A stretch of 64,000 nt of DNA from Nageia nagi (GCA_050084985.1 JBITNC010000001.1:72912001-72976000), one strand, 5' to 3'; positions 34,234 through 46,530 are shown, numbered from the stretch's first letter. Numbers and translations are program-made. The notes: generated by a model not told the origin, from the sequence alone.

Positions 34234-34743
34234 ATTGATGTGTACTAACTCTTCTTGTGGAAATGTAAGTTCCTCTTTCTTTTACAATAAGGATGGCAAC
34301 TCTTCTATTCTTTGTACATCATCATCAGTTGCATCTAATGGTTGTACCTACAAAACTTCATGAAATTTGACCTCTTGACCAAAATAGGCATGTTCATTAA
34401 GGACATAACTTATCTTTCATTTATCATTTGATTTTGGTAACTTAGAATGTGCCCCCAAGTATTCAAGAATATCATCATTAATGCTAAAATAATCAAATTC
34501 AAGAGATACAATATTATCAATCCATGTATCTAAATCAATATCATCAGATAATTCAATCAAATTGCAATCTTTGATGAACTTAATTGGTCCCCATGTTTGC
34601 TTTACTTTGCCATCACTACCTAATCCCTTAGTGTTCATTTGTGCATTAAAATTATCAAGGAAAGTAGGCATTATTTGCTCATTTTTACCTAAACCCCCCT
34701 TTGTACTTGCAAGTTTGAACCATGTACTTATCAATAAAAGCAA
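34234..34743 (-). pseudogene. E1 protease-RT linker (right of the E3 insertion)
   Basis: Minus-strand reading from 34743 gives an open 108 codons (FLDNFNAQMNTKGLGSDGKV then WGPIKFIKDCNLIELS, and DYFSINDDILEYLGAHSKLP). It then continues LEELVHINIG-like text up to the E3 junction (HINIG at the edge). With the other side of E3 it restores INIGT, a known landmark of this polyprotein linker. No enzymatic motif. Confidence 0.65.
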
Positions 34744-34999
34744 AGGGAAAGATCTTACCTATTTTTATAGATGATGGTATTTCTATTAAGGTTTAGTTAT
34801 TGAGTGTTTTAGATGCAACTAAGCAAGAATGATCACTACCTAGTCTATTTTCATGTCATTGGCAGCCCTCTGGTAGGATTATACCTTGCTAGCAACCCTA
34901 AATAAAGAGAATCTTATGTTTTCCCAAGTCTTTAAGAGATATAAATAGATCCATGTTGTCAAGTCTATACATTCCCATTCTTATTTCTATGATCTGGTT

Positions 35000-35530
35000 C
35001 TATTTATCTATATTTTCCCCAAATGTGGTAGATTCTAAGGGCTCAATTTCATATCATGGGGATGTCATTGCAAAATCCTCAAAATCAATTACATTACACA
35101 AGGTTTAGGGTGTAATATCTCCTAACATTATATGCATTTCTCCATGGATTTTTAATTTTATTCTACCATGTAAGGTGGAGGGAATAGCATCCATATCATG
35201 AAGCCAAGGCCTCCTCAAAAGCATGTTATATGATAATTTAGATTATATAACCTAAAATTTTATTGTTATGGTTTTAACACCTATATTTATCATGATTGTG
35301 GCTATACGTAATGGATTCTTTGATTAACTATCATAGGCTCTAATCCTAAAACTTGCTTCCTCTAAACGAGGGATCTCTACAACCTTTTTTTGCAATTGAG
35401 TCAAAAAGTGATGAGAACATACATTTACAACTGACCCATCATCTACCATTGTTATTTTGACTTCCCATCCATCAACCATAGGTGTAATATAAAGAAAAAA
35501 ACATTAATTAAGCAACTCTTTGTTGATTCT
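35000..35530 (-). pseudogene. E1 protease remnant
   Basis: Minus strand reads ITMVDDGSVVNVCSHHFLTQ, the aspartic protease active-site block with DGS. Further on RIRAYDS, then YNMLLRRPWLHDMDAIPSTL is the second conserved block (LLGRPWLH-like). This is the Tat-type protease spacing. Stops at the ends of both blocks indicate inactivity. Confidence 0.82.
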
Positions 35531-35539
35531 CTTAGATTT

Positions 35540-35926
35540 TTAAAAAGAAATAGCATCACATTCCTTAATAGTTCTAAGTTTTTCAGAGAACATAGCAGTT
35601 GAAATATTAGTGAAAATCATTTTATTTTTAAACAAAGTATATAATATGTCCCTATGTATTTGATAATTAGAAATAATATCATATAAACTGATTTTAGTAT
35701 ATGTATTCTTTAATTGATCAATCATACTATATACTTTAGGGTCAAGTGGGATACTCACTTGCTTTGTTGTAACTAGGTCTAGAACATGATGCAAGCATCC
35801 TCTTCTCAAGTTAGCAAAAACCTTTTTATAAATTGTGATTGTATTGATTATAGGACCTTGATTGGTAATATTTTCATCAATTTGAAATTTTCTTTTGTTA
35901 ATAAGATCCAATATAGTTGCCTCCAA
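35540..35926 (-). pseudogene. E1 gag/protease junction domain
   Basis: Open for 128 codons: VSIPLDPKVYSMIDQLKNTY then TKISLYDIISNYQIHRDILY and TLFKNKMIFTNISTAMFSEK. The K-TyAKISLyeLi---p-HR-iLy pattern precedes the protease in Tat polyproteins (family familiarity). Confidence 0.75.
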
Positions 35927-36389
35927 TGTTCTGCAAAAAATTATGGTATGCCCTTTTCATTGATGGTAAGTGCAATAACCATAAAATCATCCCATAGGAG
36001 CATCATCATCCTGAGAAGACCTTTCAAGAGGCTGCAAAAATCTTATTTACATGATGTCTCTTAGAATAAATAATGTTTGAATAGGAAATGTGTATGTGTT
36101 CTTCTTTATGGTGGTGGATCTTTGCAATTTTGGAGGAGAGAATTAGGTCTATCAGCCATATGCACCATTATCTCTTCTTTCTTGGCATATGTTCTTCTAT
36201 TATCTTTAAAACAAGAACTATATGTATTCTTGAGCTCACCTAATTCTAATAATGCCTTCTCTTTTTGTAATAATTATTGAACTAATACTCCAAAACCAAT
36301 ATCTTTAGCACTAGGAGCATGTAAATTAAGAACAGGTATGATAGATTCATGAAAAATAGCACAAATTTGATTCTCATCTAATTTGCTTC

Positions 36390-36780
36390 AAACTAATTAT
36401 CATACATTTTTGAACCATGGGATGTATACTCTAGGTTTCATTTCTTCCTTATCGAATTGCACATAATTCCACAACATTGCTTTGTTCTTTAATGTTGTGC
36501 TTGTATTGTCCCATGAATACCTTAACCAATGTTTTGAAAGAATCAATCGATACACCAAGTAGGCTATAGAACCATTGACTAGCATCACCTTTTAGACTTT
36601 TTGGGAAGAATTTTACCATCAATCCCTCCTCTAATCCTAACTTCAACAAGCACTCCTCCTAAAAGCTAATATGATGTTATTTGGGATCCTATTCACCACT
36701 AAACATCTTGCACTTGGGGAACTTGTGGTCAAGTGGTAGGTGAAAATTATGGATCTCTATAGTCAAGGGTGAAATGAAGA
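36390..36780 (-). pseudogene. E1 gag (capsid) remnant
   Basis: Two overlapping minus-strand frames (36649-36449 and 36588-36400) supply KFFPKSLKGDASQWFYSLLG then VSIDSFKTLVKVFMGQYKHN and PRVYIPWFKNV. Together they match one Retrotrans_gag capsid domain with a frameshift near 36480-36450. Confidence 0.82.
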
Positions 36781-37057
36781 CACCATAATACTCATCTAGA
36801 TTTTGCTATTGCATAATATTTTTAGGTCCAACTTGGATGTTATAACCCATTCATGAATTGCCTAAACTATTTAATGTCTTGATATGTTTGTTTAATGCAA
36901 TGATTGTTGTGGTCAAGTGTTGGATAGCTTGTAGCAACTAATCCATTCCTACACCAATGATGACCTAGAAAAAGGAGCAAGCACTGCTGAAGGCACCACT
37001 AACAATGTGGTTCTTTTACAAAATATTCATGAGATCTCATCAGGAGGGAAAGATAAA

Positions 37058-37080
37058 TTGAATAATCAAATTCACTAAAA
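37058..37080 (-). other. E1 primer-binding-site remnant
   Basis: Immediately inside the 5' LTR the minus strand reads TTTTAGTGAATTTGATTATT. It matches the layout of TTTTGGCGACTCTGCTGGGG-type sites with several C-to-T and G-to-A changes expected in methylated repeats. Placement is right, but the identity is an inference. Confidence 0.45.
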
Positions 37081-37728
37081 TGTAGACCCAAAATAATTCA
37101 TAAATAATGATAATGATAAACTATTGATCTACAATTATTTTCTTATCATATATATCAAAAACATTGCAATAGTAGATAAAGGAGATATATGTACCTTTAA
37201 TTAAATCACATGCTTAACTTATTAAGAATGTCATCAATAAAATGTAAGCATACATTCATTTATGCACACGCAATTAGCAGCCCAAGCAAGCTATGTCATT
37301 AGCAACCCAAGTGAGATACACCATTAGTAGCCTGGAATAAGCAATAATACAAATGCAATAAAGAATGTAGTGATAAGTGAATCAAAGATTCATCAAATTA
37401 TGAACACAAGATATATTTCGAGAATAATATTTGCACATAATAGAGTGATATAACATTTGCTAGAATCTCTCTTGGATCCTTATCCTTGTTCTATCTTGTG
37501 TACCTTTTGGATTGTGTTTGATGTCTTTATATTGCAACATCCCTCAATGTTGGGATTATTTCCCTTTACATGACTTAGTCCCTTTTGACCCCTTATACAT
37601 AGTACAAGGGTCCATTAAATAAATTATATAGCTTTGGGTATTTTTTAAACCCCTTATTTATATTACATATTATTGATGCTCTAAAATGAATTATTTAATA
37701 AATAATAATTCAATTTTAGGTGTCAAAA
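37081..37728 (-). repeat. E1 5' LTR
   Basis: 648-bp partner of 3062-3653. It has an additional stretch near 37265-37330 in which AGCAGCCCAAG-like and AGTAGCC units recur, partly absent from the partner. It ends next to CATTC (37729-37733). Confidence 0.88.
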
Positions 37729-37733
37729 CATTC

Positions 37734-38312
37734 ATGTGTCATAAATATCCCAAAAAGGGTATTTTCTTCAATTATCAACCTTTCCATGCTAAGGATACTT
37801 CTTATCCCTTATTTACTAGGAAATCAAAGCAAATTTTAATACCATCATAACAAAATATTTCAAAAAAAAAATAACAAGTAATTTCTTGATCACCATATCA
37901 AATAACAATTCAATCTTCACTAACCATATTTGGTCTATCACATCTTTGATTACATTATCTTACCTTATGATGTAATCATGTTAAAGTATTATTCAATCAT
38001 TACAATAATATAAGATGTTGTATTTAAGAAACTTATTCCTACCAACATTGATGGTCCTAAAAATAGCCACATAATAATTCAATGAGTTTGAAAAGTTAGC
38101 ATGAACTACCATTTTTGTCCAACATATTTTCTATGATGATGAGAAAGGTTTAGGGACCATGTTCATTATGCCAAAATACTATTCAATTATTCAACAAATT
38201 TAGGAAACGCATGATATAGAATTTACAATTTCAAGACATATTATTAAATAAAATAATTCAAATGTAAATCTATCATAACATATTCAATATTCAAGGACCC
38301 TTCAACATCAAC
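37734..38312. other. AT-rich flank, nothing recognised
   Basis: Right flank of E1. No reading frame or repeat identified. Confidence 0.5.
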
Positions 38313-39752
38313 ATACTACCTTATGCTAATAAAGATTCTCCATCCTTTCATATGATATGCATCATTCTTTATGTATACTCACATAAAGTGTTTTACATTT
38401 ATATCATAACATTTTCAAAAAGAAGATATAGTTATTCTATAATAAGTTCAAGTTCTATTTAACAAATATGATCATCTTTTCTAACCTTTAAAACTTTTGA
38501 AAAGGTTTCATAAGATCAATTTACATTCAAGGTGAGAAATCATCACACAAGTGATATCAAACCATTCTCCAAAAAAGTCACCCCATTAAACATAACTTTC
38601 ATAACTAAGTAAATTTTATTTACTTAGTTATTTCTCATAAACAAAACATAGAATTTATTTCCAATATTCTAATAAACACATCCACTATTTTAGTAAAAAT
38701 ACTCAACTCCAACATTCTTAATACCCTCTTGCATAAGAATGAGATGACACTTTATTATATAAATACAAAATAATTTCTAAATAATTCACTATACTATGTA
38801 ATATATAAATATTAATATTTAATTAATATTTAGATAATTATATCTCATATTGCATTATAGGATTAAATAAGTTTCTTGTCTTTTTAATATCAAAATTTTA
38901 ATATGCCTACCAAAACCTTTGCACATGAAATATTTTTCTTTTCCTTCAATTCACTAATTATTAAGATAAAAAGTTCAAATGCTATAGTTTAACCCAACCA
39001 TATGCCTCTTGAACATCCATCAGGTTTCCAATACTACCTTATGCTAACAAAGATTCCCCATCCTTTCATATGATATTCATCATTCTTTATGTATACTCAC
39101 ATAAAATGTTTTACATTTATATCACAACATTTTCAAAAATGAAGATATAGTTATTCTAGAATGAGTTCAAGTTCTATTTAACGAATTTGATCATCTTGTC
39201 CAAACATTTAAACACTTTTGAAAAGGTTTCATAAGATCAATTTACATTCAAGGTGAGAAATCATCACACAAGTGAAATCAACCATTCTTTGAAAATTTAA
39301 AATCACCCCATTAAACATAACTTTTTAATTAAGTAAATTTATTTACTTATTTATTTCTTATACAAAAAACATAGAACCTATTTCCAATATTATAATAAAT
39401 GCATCCACTATTTTTGTAACAATACTCAACTACAACATTCTTAATACGTTCTTCCATAAGAATGATATGACACCTATTATATAATACAAAATAATTTTTG
39501 AACAATTCACTATACTATATAATATCTAAATATTAATATTTAATTAATATTTAGATAATTATATTTCATATTGCGTTATAAGATTAAATAAGTTTCTTAT
39601 CTTCATAATCTCAAAATTTTATTATGCCTACCAAAACCTTTGCACATGAAACATTTTTCTTTTCCTTCAATTCACTAATTATTAAGATAAAAAGTTTCAA
39701 ATGTTATAATTTAACCCAAGCATATGCTTCCTTGAACATCTATCAAGTTTTT
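38313..39752. repeat. 718-bp tandem duplication
   Basis: Two adjacent copies start with ATACTACCTTATGCTAA at 38313 and 39031 (period 718) and stay alignable throughout, including AAGATATAGTTATTCTA, TTTACATTCAAGGTGAGAAA and ATTAATATTTAATTAATATT. They end with TTGAACATC-ATCA. Small indels and substitutions separate them. There is no coding content or terminal structure, so it is probably a segmental tandem duplication. Confidence 0.88.
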
Positions 39753-39773
39753 CATGTACTTTAGAGATAATGC

Positions 39774-39842
39774 ATTGGTGATAGTTGCCTTTTCTAGCAT
39801 TTCAAACTTATTGGTGATAGTTCCTTGTCTAGCATTTCAAAC
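39774..39842. repeat. 35-bp tandem duplication
   Basis: Two copies of ATTGGTGATAGTT followed by CTAGCATTTCAAAC, directly after the 718-bp duplication. Confidence 0.8.
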
Positions 39843-41784
39843 TTTTACTAGCATAGCAATGAAACTCAATTCCTTACATTATTATCACTTAACTATATGG
39901 TCATTTTAGTTGAATGGTAATTATATTCCAATCAAATTTGTTACTTTAAATATTTTGTCAAAGATACAAGAAATGACTAATCCAATACATGGTCTTAGTT
40001 CTTTTCGAAGCTTGTTATTTTTTGCTATCACTCATACTGATTATTTTGGATTGTTTACAAGTATATCTTTCTAAAATGCTCAAGGAATTATTAGTTGACT
40101 AGTTAGCTACTTCTAACATGGAAATACCAAAAAACTAAATGATAAAAGCCATGTAGTTGCATTTCATAGCCTCATGGAAAAAATTATTGCCCATTACTAA
40201 GCTTTGACAACTATGAGAGATGGGGAAAATGCTTGTGTGTCTGGAATATAAATATCTCTCATAGAAAATGATAATTTTAGGTTACCTAAGGCATGGTTTT
40301 CCTCAAATGTAATTGAAATTGCATCATCAAAAGTATCAAATAGTTTTACTAGTTTGAATAGATCAATTCACCTTTCCTAGTGTCCTCAAAATGTGCACCA
40401 ATATGGGATTTTGTGGATAGTATTTAAACAATATACTATTGACTCTTTAAAAATGGATTTCTATCATGTTTTGGATGTAGAAAGTGCAGTATACATGTAG
40501 GTAAAATATGAAATATTAAAAATGCATAAGAATTATTTGACAAAAATGTAGTGTACAAACATAATTACAAAGGGAACAAACTCAAAGAAGGGATTGCAAA
40601 ATTGTTTGACTAAATGCCTTGATGAAATTTAGTCTTGTAGGATAAATGATCTTAGGATAGGCACAAAGTGGCTAGGTTAAAGAGGGTTGTGAATTATTGA
40701 CCAAATATTTCATTGACTTGCAGCCTAATAATCACAGGGTATGCCACAAAATAGATGCATTGAAAGGCCTAATAAATTTTGATAGAATTCCATTTCAAAT
40801 ATAATCTTTTATTCTATAGAAAAGAACAAATGGATACAATAAAAGGCCTACAAATTGATAGAAAACCATAAATAATATTTTCAACAATAAAATATTTCTA
40901 ACAAGATGAAATTAGATCAACAAATCAAATAGGGGTTTGAATAAATATTTTGGAGATCTAACAAAAAAAGACATGCTTAAATTCAAAAGCTAGAATAAAA
41001 TATTTTTCTTTCAATAACCCAAAATAATGCAAGATAAAGCTTATAATCCTAAATATCATGCAATACAATATATGATAGATGAAATCTAGGATTTTGCAAA
41101 TATTTTTGAGCTTAGACCATTGAAACCCTTTTTTTCCAATGGATCTCTTCCCTACAAACACTAATCAACTTATCTACAAAGCAACCCCCTTCCAAAATCC
41201 CTTAAATGGATATAAAAGAACCCCAAAAGGGAGGATAAAGGAGTTATCCAACTTCCATGAGAAGTTGTAAAAACCTCTAGGAAATTTTCAGTGGATGGAC
41301 AATAGAAATAAAGTCCCCAAAACTATAACATAATCCTATTATTTCAAAAATACTAATTTTTATTTTCTAAATAATCAAATATTTATTTCTAATATTTAGA
41401 TACCATCATTTAATCAAAATAATAATAAAATTAGCACTTAAAATAGTTTTTAAGAATTTAAAGTACTCACATATAAAATCAACAATTATTTAAAATTATG
41501 ATTAACCTTATTTCTTTCATAATATCTTATAAAATTAAGCAACATCAAAATTGTTAGTTGAAAATACAAAAATCATAGTCAAATAATACCAAAAATAAGT
41601 TGTTGAAAATGGGCCATGACACCTCCCATATTGAGAGTACATCCACTTCCAACTTAGAGCACTTATAATAGTATTGTGCAAATTTAGAGATTACAAAAAA
41701 TATTTTCTTTCTTGTAATGACCACATGCAATGCTTCTACAACAAAATCTCTCAATCCCCTTTTACATAACCAAATTTAGGTCCA
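39843..41784. other. AT-rich DNA without recognised features
   Basis: No transposon protein or paired repeat recognised. The 60-70-codon minus-strand frames at 40958-41161 and 41554-41754 have no motif. A purine-rich run before TGTCATGG near 41.62 kb on the minus strand could be an element end, but no partner was found. Confidence 0.45.
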
Positions 41785-41920
41785 ACAATCTCTCTAACTA
41801 TTGAAATTCTCAATAGTATCTAGGCAAAAGTAATCTCTCTAAATTTTGAAACTCTCAACAATAGTTAGGCAAAAATAATCTCTCTCTAACTATTGAAACT
41901 CTCAATAATATATAGGAAAA
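41785..41920. repeat. Three 45-bp tandem units
   Basis: Three imperfect units of AATCTCTCTAACTATTGAAA plus CTCTCAATAATAGTTAGGCA at about 41785, 41831 and 41876. A further partial unit occurs across the LTR junction at 51487-51530. Confidence 0.75.
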
Positions 41921-41929
41921 ATATTTACT

Positions 41930-42060
41930 AGAAAATGCAAGCCATGTCTCCATAACTACAATATGCTCACACATAATGCAATTGCCACCATCATACAATA
42001 TCGACTATCCAATACATGATAATATCTCATGCTCTTTTAGCATGGAAAATATGGACTCTA
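41930..42060. repeat. Dispersed repeat R, copy 2, left part
   Basis: Similar to about 130-265 of this window (ACAATATGCTCACACATAAT, CTCTTTTAGCATGGAAAATA). It is interrupted at 42061 by an LTR and resumes at 51487. Confidence 0.65.
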
Positions 42061-42217
42061 TGAAGGAACTAAGCCTACAAGACTAAATTTCTAATTACCC
42101 AAGATCACATTAAGACTCTCTCAAATCTTTAAGCATTAAAAAAACACATTAAAAGTAGCATTCACACAAGGTGACACCAATATAAAGTGGTTACTCTAAC
42201 CATGGGAGTACATCCAC

Positions 42218-42704
42218 TGAGAGAATTGAACTATAACAAGAACAATCCTAAACTATCAAGATCACATGAAAGCTCTCAATTCAAATCTAAAAAACTCACA
42301 AACAAGATAATCTCACAAAGTAACTCAAGATGTAGGGTGGTTCCTCCAACTAGGAGTACATCCACTAATTAGATCTTTTCTTCAATCATAAATACAACTC
42401 TCTTACAATCCTCATAATCTCAACTCCTACACTTAAATCCTATAGCATAACTTTAATCCATAATTGATATATGATCACAAAGAGGGATCCTTCTATTTAT
42501 AGGCCAAAATCCCTCTTTGGATCACCCTTTTATCTAATGTACAAAAGCATGACATGCACATCCTTTTACCGAAAGGGCATGCTCATGACATGGAGTGTAG
42601 GACAATTTTCATTATCATATTCACTTAAATACTTAAGGTATCAAATGAATTTTCATAGAAGATTTAATACAAATATTTACAATAATGCATTATACATTCC
42701 AACA
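42218..42704 (-). repeat. E5 3' LTR
   Basis: 487 bp, TG...CA. Lacks about 20 bp (a TACCCTTTAGTATTAG stretch) present in the 5' LTR. The plus-strand frame 42471-42731 within it is not a gene. Confidence 0.92.
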
Positions 42705-42715
42705 CTCTCTCTTAA
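42705..42715 (-). other. E5 polypurine tract
   Basis: Minus strand AAGAGAGAG directly precedes the 3' LTR, a short pure-purine primer site. Confidence 0.65.
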
Positions 42716-43629
42716 TGTAATATTGGGATAGAGCGAGTAAGAGAGAAGAATAAGAGAAAGTAAGAGAGTTTTCCTCCAAACAAATACAATGGAGATGAGA
42801 ACTTTTTACATATTTGTGAAGTAAGAAAAATCTAGTTTGATACTCACTAATTTATCAAATACAATCATTAACCACAACCAATTTTAGTTTATATGAAGTA
42901 GTCATCCAACTGGAAGTCATGAAGAGTCTCCAAGAGCCTACATACTTGAGGTAAGTAATCTATAATCTCAAAGGAACCTACAAGTCATAAGCAACTCAAA
43001 TAACAAGATCAATTAGATGCATCATATTTATATCAACAATGATAGATGAATCACACAAATGCCATCATGAACTGATCAATGGTGCACTATAAATCATTAC
43101 AAAGATGCCATGCCAAAAACTTATAGTCACCTATTGTATATAAAAAATATTTGTTGATTATCATTACAAAGTAGAGCATGCACATATGAGTTCCTCACAT
43201 ATGAACAACTAAACAGTGCTAGATTGATCAAAAATAGAGTATGCACATATGAGTTTCTCACATATGGATAACTGAACAATGCCAAAGAGACACATAAGAG
43301 TTCCTCACATATGGATAATTGAATAGTGCTAGATTGATCAAAAATAAAATATGCACAATAATTTCCTCATATATGGATAATTAAATAGTGCCAAAAATAC
43401 ATATAAGAGTTCCTCACACATGGATAACTAAACAGTGCAAGATTGGTCATTTTGTATAGTAAGTTCCTCACATAGAGTGAACTTACCATAAAGGTGTCAA
43501 ACAAAATCAACACTATATAGCACAAAATCCTCCTAGGGGTGAAGTTACAATCACAAATATGAATTCAACACAAGAATTAAAACTTTACTCCCCTTTTAGA
43601 GAAACTTCACCAACCTGATAGCATCCCTA
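42716..43629 (-). other. E5 3' untranslated region with GATAA-type repeats
   Basis: Between the RNase H and the 3' LTR. At 43180-43440 an imperfect array of about 60-bp units recurs about four times with GAGTTCCTCACATATGGATA then ACTGAACAGTGCTA-like text. No coding content seen. Confidence 0.6.
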
Positions 43630-44345
43630 ATCTTATAGAACTAAACTTTTGGGAGGGGCTTGGTGAATAAATCAATGGAGTTCAAGGTGAATGAACAATA
43701 CTCCAGGTGTATGATGCCACAAGAACCTTTTCCCTGATAAAATGAGCATGGATTTTCACATGTTTTAGTCTTTTATGGAACACTAGATTCTTAACCAAAG
43801 AAATAGATGATTGATTATTTGAAGAGATCAAAGATTATCCACCTTGCTCATACCCAATTTCTTTTAGAAGATACCTTAGCCAAATGGCTTCCTAGGTTGC
43901 AATAGACATGGCACGATATTTGGCTTCTATGGTGGAAAGAGAAATAGTAGGCTACTTCTTGGAAGCCCAAATATAGCACCTAAACCAATGCTAAACACAT
44001 ATGTAGAGGTTGACTTCCTATCATCTCTATCTCCTCCATAGTTAGAATTTGAGAATCTAGAGAGAACAAATGAGGGCAACTTGGAATACTTGAGATCAAG
44101 ATCCTTAGTCCTTGCAACATACCTCAAGATTTTTCTAACAACATTGAGGTGCTCAACATAAGGTTTCTGCATGAATCATGCCATCAAATTCACTACAAAA
44201 GTAATATCTGGCCTAAATATAGTCAAATATAGAAGACTACTAATTAATTGCTTGTAAGCTATAGCATCAACTAACTGAGAGTTTGAGCTTAGAGAAATAG
44301 TGATTTTATGAGAGATTAGGATTTCAGCATATCTACACCCTCCAT
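43630..44345 (-). pseudogene. E5 RNase H remnant
   Basis: The minus-strand frame 44172-43927 reads HLNVVRKILRYVARTKDLDL then SRFSNSNYGGDRDDRKSTST and YVFSIG, the copia RNase H start (usually D-DWAG-x-DRKS-sGy). The first Asp position reads Asn (FSNSNYGG). The rest, towards 43.63 kb, is frame-shifted. Confidence 0.82.
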
Positions 44346-44354
44346 TCCTAACTT

Positions 44355-45073
44355 CTATAAGATGTTTGATATATATTTAGATTGATTGAGGTAAGTACAA
44401 TCTTTGTATTGATACACTTTCATTCCAAGATAGTAGTGCAAGAGACCAAGATCAATCATTTCAAACATTGCTTTAAGTTTAAATATGCACTTTTGAATGA
44501 TTTCATTATTATTCCTAGTAATCAAAATATCATCCACATAAAAGAGAATCAATACCACATCTTTTTTTTTATTAAACATATATAGATCAGAGTCAGAAAA
44601 ACACTTGGAGAAACTAATGTCTGCAAAGTACCCTAAAATCTTTCTATACCAGGTTCTAGGTGCTTGCTTAAGTTCATACAATGACTTCTTTAGCTTGCAC
44701 ACAAAGGACTCTTTACCTTTCATAATAAACCCTTTTGGTTGATTCATGAAGATTTCCACATCTAAGTCATCATTAAAAAATGCAATCTTGATATCAAATT
44801 AAAAAAAAAAAATTATCTTTGAGCTACAAAAAGAGCAAGGATAACTCTTATAGTAGGCATATTTACCATGAGAGCAAAGGTTTTCTCATAATCTACATCA
44901 TATTTTTTAGCAAAACCTTTAACTACTAATATTGCCTTATATTTCTCAATATCTTCAACTGAAATGAACTTGAATTTGTAGATCCACTTATTACCAATTA
45001 CATTCCTTTCATTGGAATAAAGAACTAAGTCCCAAGTTTGATTTTTCATAAGCACCTCATACTCCACTTTCAT
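44355..45073 (-). pseudogene. E5 reverse transcriptase remnant
   Basis: Two open stretches, 45073-44813 (86 codons; VEYEVLMKNQTWDLVLY, NKWIYKFKFI, YKAILVVKGFAKKYDVDYEK) and 44759-44355 (134 codons; MNQPKGFIMKGKE, LKKSLYELKQAPRTWY, then ILFYVDDILITRNNNEIIQK). The catalytic YVDD is intact at 44529-44540. A frame break with an A-run near 44.80 kb separates them and removes the LDVKTAFL region. Confidence 0.9.
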
Positions 45074-45236
45074 GGCTTCCTTCCAACACTCATGCTTAGA
45101 AGCTTCTTTGAGTGTTTAGGGTTCATGGTTGTTGTTAATCTTAGCAATTAAAGATTTTGTTAAAGGTCATTCTCCTTGTTACACTTTGTATTGAAGAATT
45201 TTATTCCTAAGGTGACTTGTCTACATCAATATCCAA

Positions 45237-46440
45237 CTAGCTAGGAGTAACTAAAGAGTCCTTTAGATCAACAACATCCTCGTTAGAAGTAGATTCTTCA
45301 GGAAGTTCATTGAACTTTACATCCCTTGAAATGAACACTACTTTATAGGTTGGAGAGTAGAGCCTATATCCTCTATGCAGATTTTCATAACCCATAAATA
45401 TGTATTTTTTAGCTCTTTTGTCCAACTTCTTTCTTTTTTTTAAAATAATGTAGGAGAATGCTTCATAACCAAACACCCTATGGTGAGAAATGTTAGGTTT
45501 TCTTCTTGACAATGCCTCAAAAGGAGTTTTACTTTGAATGAATTTTGTGGGACACCTATTCAAAGTGTAAATAAAAGTGCTCATAGCTTCACCCCACATG
45601 AAATTATAAAGATTACAAAACATGCATCTAGCCATCTCTATAATTATTCTATTTTTCCTTTCAGCAACACCATTTTGCTAAGGAGTGTGTATGGAATTGT
45701 AAACTACCTCTTGATTTCATACTTAGCATAATATTCATTGAACTCATTATTGTTATATTCTTCTCCATTATTTGATCTCAACATTTTGATTTTAAGATTA
45801 GTTTGATTCTCAATAAAGACCTTAAAAACCTTAAAACTCTCAAAGGTTTGATCCTTATACTCAAGTAGATACCCAAAGGTCATCCTACTAAAGTTATCAA
45901 TGAAGGTAAAGACATAAGATACTCCTCCAAGCGAATTAGTCTAAAATGAACCCATCAAATCTAAATGCATAAGTTGAAAAGTTGAGATGCTTTTATTACC
46001 TTATCTTTTTCAAACTTTTATCTATGCATCTTACCAAGAATACACTTCTTGCATAGACCAATTGAAGGAAAAATTGAAGGTAAACCATCCATAAGTTCTT
46101 GGTCTTTCATGAATTAAATACTCTTATGGTTAAGATGCCCTAAATGATGATGCCAAATATTGCCTTTAGAACACACACTAGAAGCAAGACACATCTTTTA
46201 TGGAACTTGATCTATAATGTAGAGGTTATCTTTCATAGATGTCCTTTCTTAATGCATCAACTTTGAGAGTCAAAATCAAAAGAGTGCCCTTTTCTAGCAA
46301 CTTGGATCATGGAGAGAAGGTTCATCCTTAACTTAAGAATATAAAGAATATTTTCAAGAACCTTTTCATGAATCAACACACTCCCAATTCCTTGGACTTC
46401 AAGGGTAGAGTTATCACCTATCACAATCGCATCCTTATTA
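45237..46440 (-). pseudogene. E5 integrase remnant
   Basis: 45635-45237 (132 codons) holds the core end and C-terminal part: ARCMFCNLYNFMWGEAMSTF then TPFEALSRRKPNISHHRVFG, and KYIFMGYENLHRGYRLYSPT. The catalytic Asp/Asp/Glu core and the zinc finger lie at about 45.64-46.3 kb in broken frames. GAERK-N-type text occurs near 45.65 kb and a DFIGG-like stretch further up. Confidence 0.85.
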
Positions 46441-46530
46441 TACTTATGAAAGTTATTAAATTTTTTCTTTTCAAAGCATAGGTGATTACTACAACCAGAG
46501 TTAACAATCCATTCAGATAAAAATTAATGA
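46441..46530 (-). pseudogene. E5 protease active-site remnant
   Basis: Minus strand reads SEWIVNSGCSNHLCFEKK. Copia proteases have WIxDSGCS here, so the catalytic Asp is Asn (GAT to AAC), which would abolish activity. Confidence 0.75.

Larger units (their letters stand above)
3062..37728 (-). mobile_element. E1: Ty3/gypsy LTR retrotransposon, Tat-type, host of the nested stack
   Basis: Outermost element, read on the minus strand. It is bounded by similar direct LTRs (3062-3653 and 37081-37728) and by CATTC at 3057-3061 and 37729-37733. E2 and E3 interrupt it; without them and the duplicated target bases it is about 8.5 kb, a normal size for Ty3/gypsy. In sense order its decayed coding parts are gag (about 36.8-36.4 kb), gag/protease (35.9-35.0 kb), linker (34.7-34.2 kb, resuming at 21.8 kb), RT (21.78-21.07 kb, resuming at 7.33-7.01 kb), RNase H (7.0-6.7 kb), a second RNase H (6.5-6.1 kb) and integrase (5.9-4.7 kb). 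The second RNase H between RNase H and integrase is the mark of the Tat group. Many stops and frameshifts show it is long dead. Confidence 0.9.

Noticed and set aside
40700-41625. Possible antisense copia-type LTR starting TGTCATGG after a purine-rich run near 41.62 kb
   Set aside because: No second copy, primer site or coding region could be paired with it.
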